This document shows, piece after piece, positions 16,054 through 19,453 of a stretch of DNA of 19,453 bases. The notes below the pieces were generated by a model. That model ran no database searches and was not told the DNA's origin. It saw only the letters and a program-made list of their open reading frames with translations. Position 1 is the stretch's first letter; every line of letters begins with the position of its first letter. The stretch is from assembly GCA_038230775.1 (NCBI GenBank), contig JBBRMQ010000058.1:1-19453 (forward strand), given 5' to 3'. Source of the stretch: JBBRMQ01 sp038230775 (lineage in GTDB: Bacteria; Acidobacteriota; Thermoanaerobaculia; Gp7-AA8). Both the position numbers and the translations under genes were made by a program.

Positions 16054-18639
16054 CTAAGGCTTCGAATTGTCGAACAGGCCGAGGACAACATTGACCTGCG
16101 ATGGCGGTGGCTTTGCGCTTCGGACCATCAGGAAACGCTTGCCGTCAGCGGTGACATCGAACTCCCGCTCGTAATCACCCTCGAAGAGTATTCGCGGTTT
16201 GCCGATAGCCGCCTCGGGTCCGAGAGTGAGGTCGGCCGCCATCATCTTGTTGCCGTTGCGATAGAAGACCTCGCTGCCGTCGTGTCGAAATCGGGGGTCG
16301 GACCCTCCTTCAGCGGAGAGCGGCCACTTTCTTCCGACGGATGGAAAACGGCTCAAGTAGATTTCGGATCGACCTGTCTCATCCGAGGAGAAGACAATCC
16401 AGCGAGCGTCGGGCGAAAGATCGACACTGAGGTTTTTTGAAGTTGTCGACATGAGCGGCTTCACGATGTCCGGCTGCGCAAGATCAGCAATCCAGCTCAT
16501 GGTGGACTCGCCGCGGATGCTCTGCAGAAGCAGCAATGAACGTCCGTCTCGCGAAATCGCCGCTGGAAAAGTCCACGTCAGCATAGTGCTGACTCCCATG
16601 ATCTGCTGAGGAGGCTGGCTGCCGTCGCTCGGCGTTGAGTACACGGTGTACGGCCCGTTGCGATTGGACCCGAATAAAATTCGCTTTCCGTCGGGCGACC
16701 ACACGGCGCCGAGATTTGTGCCCCCCGATGTAAGGCGCATCCACGTTTCACGTTGGACATCAAGAAGCCAGAGATCCGTAGATCGATGCTCTGTCATCTC
16801 GACTGCGATCTGTCCGCCGTCAGGTGAAATTCGCGGAGGACCGTACTGACGGCGAATCTTTGAAACAGGCGCGAGCGTTCCCTTCCGATCCACCCAGACC
16901 AACTCACTCAGCGCTGATGCACTCGAGGGTTTGTATACGAGCATCCCATCGTCAGCGACATCGAAGAACACCAAGCCGTTCGCGGGATTGCCTCCGACCT
17001 CGCTCGCGATCGGTACTGGCGAGCCCATGACTCTCAGTTTTTTCGCATCGAACGGGACCGCGAACAACGATCCCGAGCGGGAGTAGATGAGGTGTCCGCG
17101 AGCGTAGCGCGCATATGTACCTCCCTCCAGAACTACGCTGGAACGGCCGTCCCGCAGGGAAAGAACGGAAATGTGGGCGTGCTCCCATTCTCCGTTCCCT
17201 TTGCCAACCGTATAGAGCAAATGCTCGCCGTCAGGCAACACGCTGGGCCAATACCCGAAGCTCGAACCGGCTGCTGTGATTTTTTGTGGGATTCCACCGG
17301 CGGAGGACACGCGCTGCATGGGTGCCAGCGGCGATGAGAAAACAATGTCGTCGTTCGGCAGCCAGGTGGCTCCCCGAAGTTGCTCTAGTTTGCAGACGGA
17401 AATTGACCCGCCGCCGGCAAGCGCGATCTTCTTCAGCTCTCCATTGGCCTGGAACCCGATCCATTCGCCATCGGGCGAAAAGAACGGGAACACGGCATCG
17501 TCAGTATCGGCGAGCGGCTTGATGTCGCCCGTTTCCATGTTGCGCAAGCAGAGCGGACCGTTTTCCCCCGAACCGAGGCTCCGACCGGATTGATAGACGA
17601 GATGTCGTCCGTCGCGCGAAATCGCGATCGCCCGCGACACCGTCAGATCCTGTGGAAGAAGAATGCTGAAACGTCTGAGTGGCCTTGGCGCCGGACGCGA
17701 ACGCGCCAGGACCCATGTGCCTAGGCTCGCCAGCACAGCGGTCACGAGGACCGCCGTGGCGATCCCGCTCCACGCGCGGCGGCGCGTTGGTCGCACTGCC
17801 GGCACAACCGCATCGGAAGACCACTCCAGTTGCAACTTCACATCGTGCGCAGACTGGATGCGCTGGTCCGGATCCTTCGCCAGACATGCGTGAATCAGCC
17901 TGTCGAGCGCCGGAGGGCTGGCCGGCTGTAGCTCCGCGATCGGCTTCGGCTCCCGCTCCAGGATCGCGGCGATCAGACTCGCTCTGCTCGTTCCGGTGAA
18001 GGCCGGCTTCCCCGTCACCATCTCGTACAGCACCAGGCCTAACGCGAAGATGTCGCTCCGCGCGTCCGCCTCCTCGCCGTGCAGCACCTCCGGAGCCATG
18101 TACTGAATCGTCCCGAGGATCTTTCCCTCCTCAGTCACTTGCTGGATGGTCGCCTCCTCCGGACTCGATGCTGCGACCTGCTGCTTGGCCAAGCCGAAGT
18201 CGAGCACCTTCACTCCCGACTTCGTCAGCATGATGTTGAGCGGCTTCAGATCGCGATGGATGATTCCGTGCCGGTGTGCCTGATCGAGCGCATCCGCGAT
18301 CTCGATTCCGTACTGGCGCACCTGCTCGATGGGAAGCGGACCATCGCTGATCCGCGTGGCGAGCGTGATTCCCTCGCAATGCTCCATCACGAGGTAGGAG
18401 TCGCCCACGTCGTAAAGAGCGCAGATGTGCGGATGGTTGAGCGCCGAGATCGCTTTCGCTTCGCGCTCGAAGCGGGTCTTCAGGCGAGCGTTATCCGCCA
18501 AGTCCGACGGGAGGACTTTGATCGCGACCGTCCGCCCGAGGCGCGTGTCGCGCGCCGAATAGACCTCTCCCATTCCGCCGGCCCCGAGCGGCCCGAGGAT
18601 CTCGTACGGCCCGAGCCGCACGCCAGACGTGAGTTTCAC
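16054..18639 (-). CDS. Membrane Ser/Thr protein kinase with C-terminal PD40/TolB-like beta-propeller
   Basis: Predicted 861 residues. The cytoplasmic Hanks-type kinase domain is at about 9-272: P-loop LGAGGMGEV (18-26), K41 in AIKVLP, HRDLKPLN (128-135), DFGLAK (147-152) and YMAPEVLHGE (180-189), so it should be active. A basic linker leads to one membrane span at about 290-312. The remainder is a beta-propeller with repeated SPDG/SRDG blades (FSPDGEWIGF, WSPDGKRILFGSNR, LSPDARWIVFSSDE), probably periplasmic. This architecture is common in Acidobacteriota; the signal is unknown. The start is taken as GTG 18639, matching the family N-terminus (KLTSGVRLGPYEILG). No good Shine-Dalgarno is seen and the frame stays open upstream into the dehydrogenase fragment. 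The gene sits almost exactly between two pseudogene breakpoints and may have been inserted. Confidence 0.93.
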   Translation of the reverse strand: MKLTSGVRLGPYEILGPLGAGGMGEVYSARDTRLGRTVAIKVLPSDLADNARLKTRFEREAKAISALNHPHICALYDVGDSYLVMEHCEGITLATRISDGPLPIEQVRQYGIEIADALDQAHRHGIIHRDLKPLNIMLTKSGVKVLDFGLAKQQVAASSPEEATIQQVTEEGKILGTIQYMAPEVLHGEEADARSDIFALGLVLYEMVTGKPAFTGTSRASLIAAILEREPKPIAELQPASPPALDRLIHACLAKDPDQRIQSAHDVKLQLEWSSDAVVPAVRPTRRRAWSGIATAVLVTAVLASLGTWVLARSRPAPRPLRRFSILLPQDLTVSRAIAISRDGRHLVYQSGRSLGSGENGPLCLRNMETGDIKPLADTDDAVFPFFSPDGEWIGFQANGELKKIALAGGGSISVCKLEQLRGATWLPNDDIVFSSPLAPMQRVSSAGGIPQKITAAGSSFGYWPSVLPDGEHLLYTVGKGNGEWEHAHISVLSLRDGRSSVVLEGGTYARYARGHLIYSRSGSLFAVPFDAKKLRVMGSPVPIASEVGGNPANGLVFFDVADDGMLVYKPSSASALSELVWVDRKGTLAPVSKIRRQYGPPRISPDGGQIAVEMTEHRSTDLWLLDVQRETWMRLTSGGTNLGAVWSPDGKRILFGSNRNGPYTVYSTPSDGSQPPQQIMGVSTMLTWTFPAAISRDGRSLLLLQSIRGESTMSWIADLAQPDIVKPLMSTTSKNLSVDLSPDARWIVFSSDETGRSEIYLSRFPSVGRKWPLSAEGGSDPRFRHDGSEVFYRNGNKMMAADLTLGPEAAIGKPRILFEGDYEREFDVTADGKRFLMVRSAKPPPSQVNVVLGLFDNSKP

Positions 18640-18666
18640 AGGGACTTCACGATACACCGGCTCCCG

Positions 18667-18981
18667 GAGGTTCACGGACTCCTTGCGCGAGCCGATCCCG
18701 ATCACCACGCACGTGCCGCCTTTCCGGGTGGCGGCGTACGCCTGCTCGATCGATTCCTTACGGCGCGCCTCGAAGGTGAAATCGGCGCCCCGGCCATCGG
18801 TGAGATCGCGAATTGGCAGTGATCGGATCCTGACTGGCGGCGTCGATCCAATCGGTTGCACCAACGATGCTGCAAACTCCAGTTTGCGCGAATGCACGTC
18901 GACGGCGATGATGCGCTCCGCGCCTGCGATCGAGGCGCCCTGGATCACATTCAGTCCTACGCCTCCGGCGCCGAAGACAGC
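18667..18981 (-). pseudogene. Decayed internal fragment of a zinc alcohol dehydrogenase gene (duplicate of 14546-14863)
   Basis: This 315-bp stretch matches 14546-14863 over its whole length with roughly a dozen substitutions and three small indels, and the match stops abruptly at both ends. It encodes parts of residues 187-292 of the dehydrogenase (IQGASIAGAERIIAVDVHSR, IRDLTDGRGADFTFEA, ESIEQAYAATRKGGTCVVIG), with a scrambled frameshifted middle. Both zinc sites, the first part of the NAD site and the C-terminus are absent, so it cannot be a dehydrogenase. After the indels the frame is restored and runs into the kinase gene without a stop. Confidence 0.9.
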
Positions 18982-19102
18982 TCAAAGTCTATTCTGGTAT
19001 GTCGCACGTCTGGCAGATATTCGCCGGCAGATTCCGCGTCAGGGAAATCGAGCTTTCCTAAGAACGCACTGCGGGCGATAGCCGACCCGGCCCAGCCGTT
19101 GT
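18982..19102. other. Unassigned spacer between aldehyde dehydrogenase gene and dehydrogenase fragment
   Basis: This 121-bp stretch matches neither the dehydrogenase copy nor any family I recognise. The minus strand has a short open stretch reading SAFLGKLDFPDAESAGEYLP, which could be the remnant of another protein but is too short to assign. No convincing promoter or hairpin is visible. Confidence 0.4.
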
Positions 19103-19453
19103 TCAATTCGCCGGGCTGCCCATGATCGCCTTGGTTTCGAGAAATTCATCCAGGCCGCACGCCCCCCATTCGCGGCCGACGCCCGACTGCTTGTAGCCTC
19201 CGAACGGCGCTGCGGGATCAACTGTGGCGCCGTTCAGGTGCACCATGCCGGTACGCAGGCGCTGGGCGACTGCGCGTGCATGCTCGATCGTACCGCTCCA
19301 GACGAATCCCGAAAGGCCATAGACGGTATCGTTGGCAATGGCGATTGCCTCTTCTTCCGTGGTGTAGGGGATCATCGTCAGCACGGGACCGAAGATTTCT
19401 TCCTGCGCAATGCGCATCGCGTTGTTGGCGCGGCTGAACACCGTTGGCTTGAC
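19103..19453 (-). CDS. Aldehyde dehydrogenase (NAD-dependent), partial C-terminus
   Basis: The frame is open to the right edge, leaving the last 116 residues. Signature segments are VKPTVFSRANN at the very edge, then AQEEIFGPVLTMIPY, AIAIANDTVYGLSGFVWS, RLRTGMVHLNGATVDPAAPFGG, YKQSGVGREWG and the terminal LDEFLETKAIMG, all standard for the ALDH superfamily C-terminal part. The catalytic Cys and Glu lie outside the window. It would oxidise an aldehyde to the carboxylate, matching the zinc alcohol dehydrogenase (before it) and the CoA ligase (after it) in the inferred pathway. It is on the same strand as the dehydrogenase fragment 121 bp downstream, so an ALDH-ADH pair may once have been contiguous here. 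Confidence 0.92.
   Translation of the reverse strand, partial: VKPTVFSRANNAMRIAQEEIFGPVLTMIPYTTEEEAIAIANDTVYGLSGFVWSGTIEHARAVAQRLRTGMVHLNGATVDPAAPFGGYKQSGVGREWGACGLDEFLETKAIMGSPAN

Noticed and set aside
15607..16440. 277-codon plus-strand open frame as an intact hydrolase
   Set aside because: Only the part up to about 16049 resembles a hydrolase. The rest is antisense to the kinase propeller, and the catalytic triad is absent, so it is a remnant with an accidental extension.
16050..18666. Insertion sequence or transposon carrying the kinase
   Set aside because: No transposase, terminal inverted repeats or clear target-site duplication were found at the breakpoints; only a 5-base shared string.

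Overview
The window is GC-rich and coding-dense. Nearly every real gene lies on the minus strand, so the order of transcription runs from high to low coordinates. Two features suggest an uncultured Acidobacteriota-like soil or sediment bacterium. One is a ~1000-residue TonB-dependent receptor with an N-terminal carboxypeptidase-regulatory-like domain. The other is a membrane Ser/Thr kinase carrying a PD40/TolB-type beta-propeller. This assignment comes from gene style only; no marker gene or rRNA is present.

Right part (13.6-19.45 kb, read right to left). The C-terminus of an aldehyde dehydrogenase enters from the right edge. After a 121-bp unassigned spacer comes a 315-bp decayed duplicate of the middle of a zinc alcohol dehydrogenase gene. 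A complete Ser/Thr kinase gene follows, and its 3' end butts against a broken alpha/beta-hydrolase gene on the plus strand. The intact zinc alcohol dehydrogenase and a TetR regulator come next. TetR-type palindromic operators sit directly upstream of both the dehydrogenase and the regulator.

Left and central part (1-13.55 kb). A TonB-dependent receptor is followed by a tightly packed set: SDR, fatty acyl-CoA ligase, class II aldolase-like protein, HAD-ECH beta-oxidation fusion, PaaI thioesterase, thiolase, acyl-CoA dehydrogenase, MaoC hydratase, second SDR, second PaaI thioesterase, and the N-terminus of an aminoglycoside-phosphotransferase-fold kinase running off the left edge. Five of the junctions are 4-bp ATGA stop/start overlaps, the pattern expected of one or two long operons.

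Together the genes read as a catabolic locus for a hydrophobic alcohol, aldehyde or fatty acid: uptake (TonB receptor), oxidation to the acid (alcohol and aldehyde dehydrogenases), activation (ligase) and beta-oxidation to acetyl-CoA. The only acyl-CoA dehydrogenase is of the ACAD10/11 (LvaC-like) type and shares its operon with an APH-fold phosphotransferase (LvaA-like). This raises the specific possibility that 4-hydroxyacyl-CoA intermediates are phosphorylated and rearranged here.

The most unusual structures are three. The kinase gene is inserted almost exactly at its own ends between two pseudogene fragments. Two inverted ~50-bp double-hairpin palindromes bracket the thioesterase-to-thioesterase block. 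The TetR operator pair is the third. Two further intergenic stutter palindromes, at 10.44-10.54 kb and 15.46-15.56 kb, look like dispersed genome repeats. No tRNA, rRNA, CRISPR array or transposase was seen.
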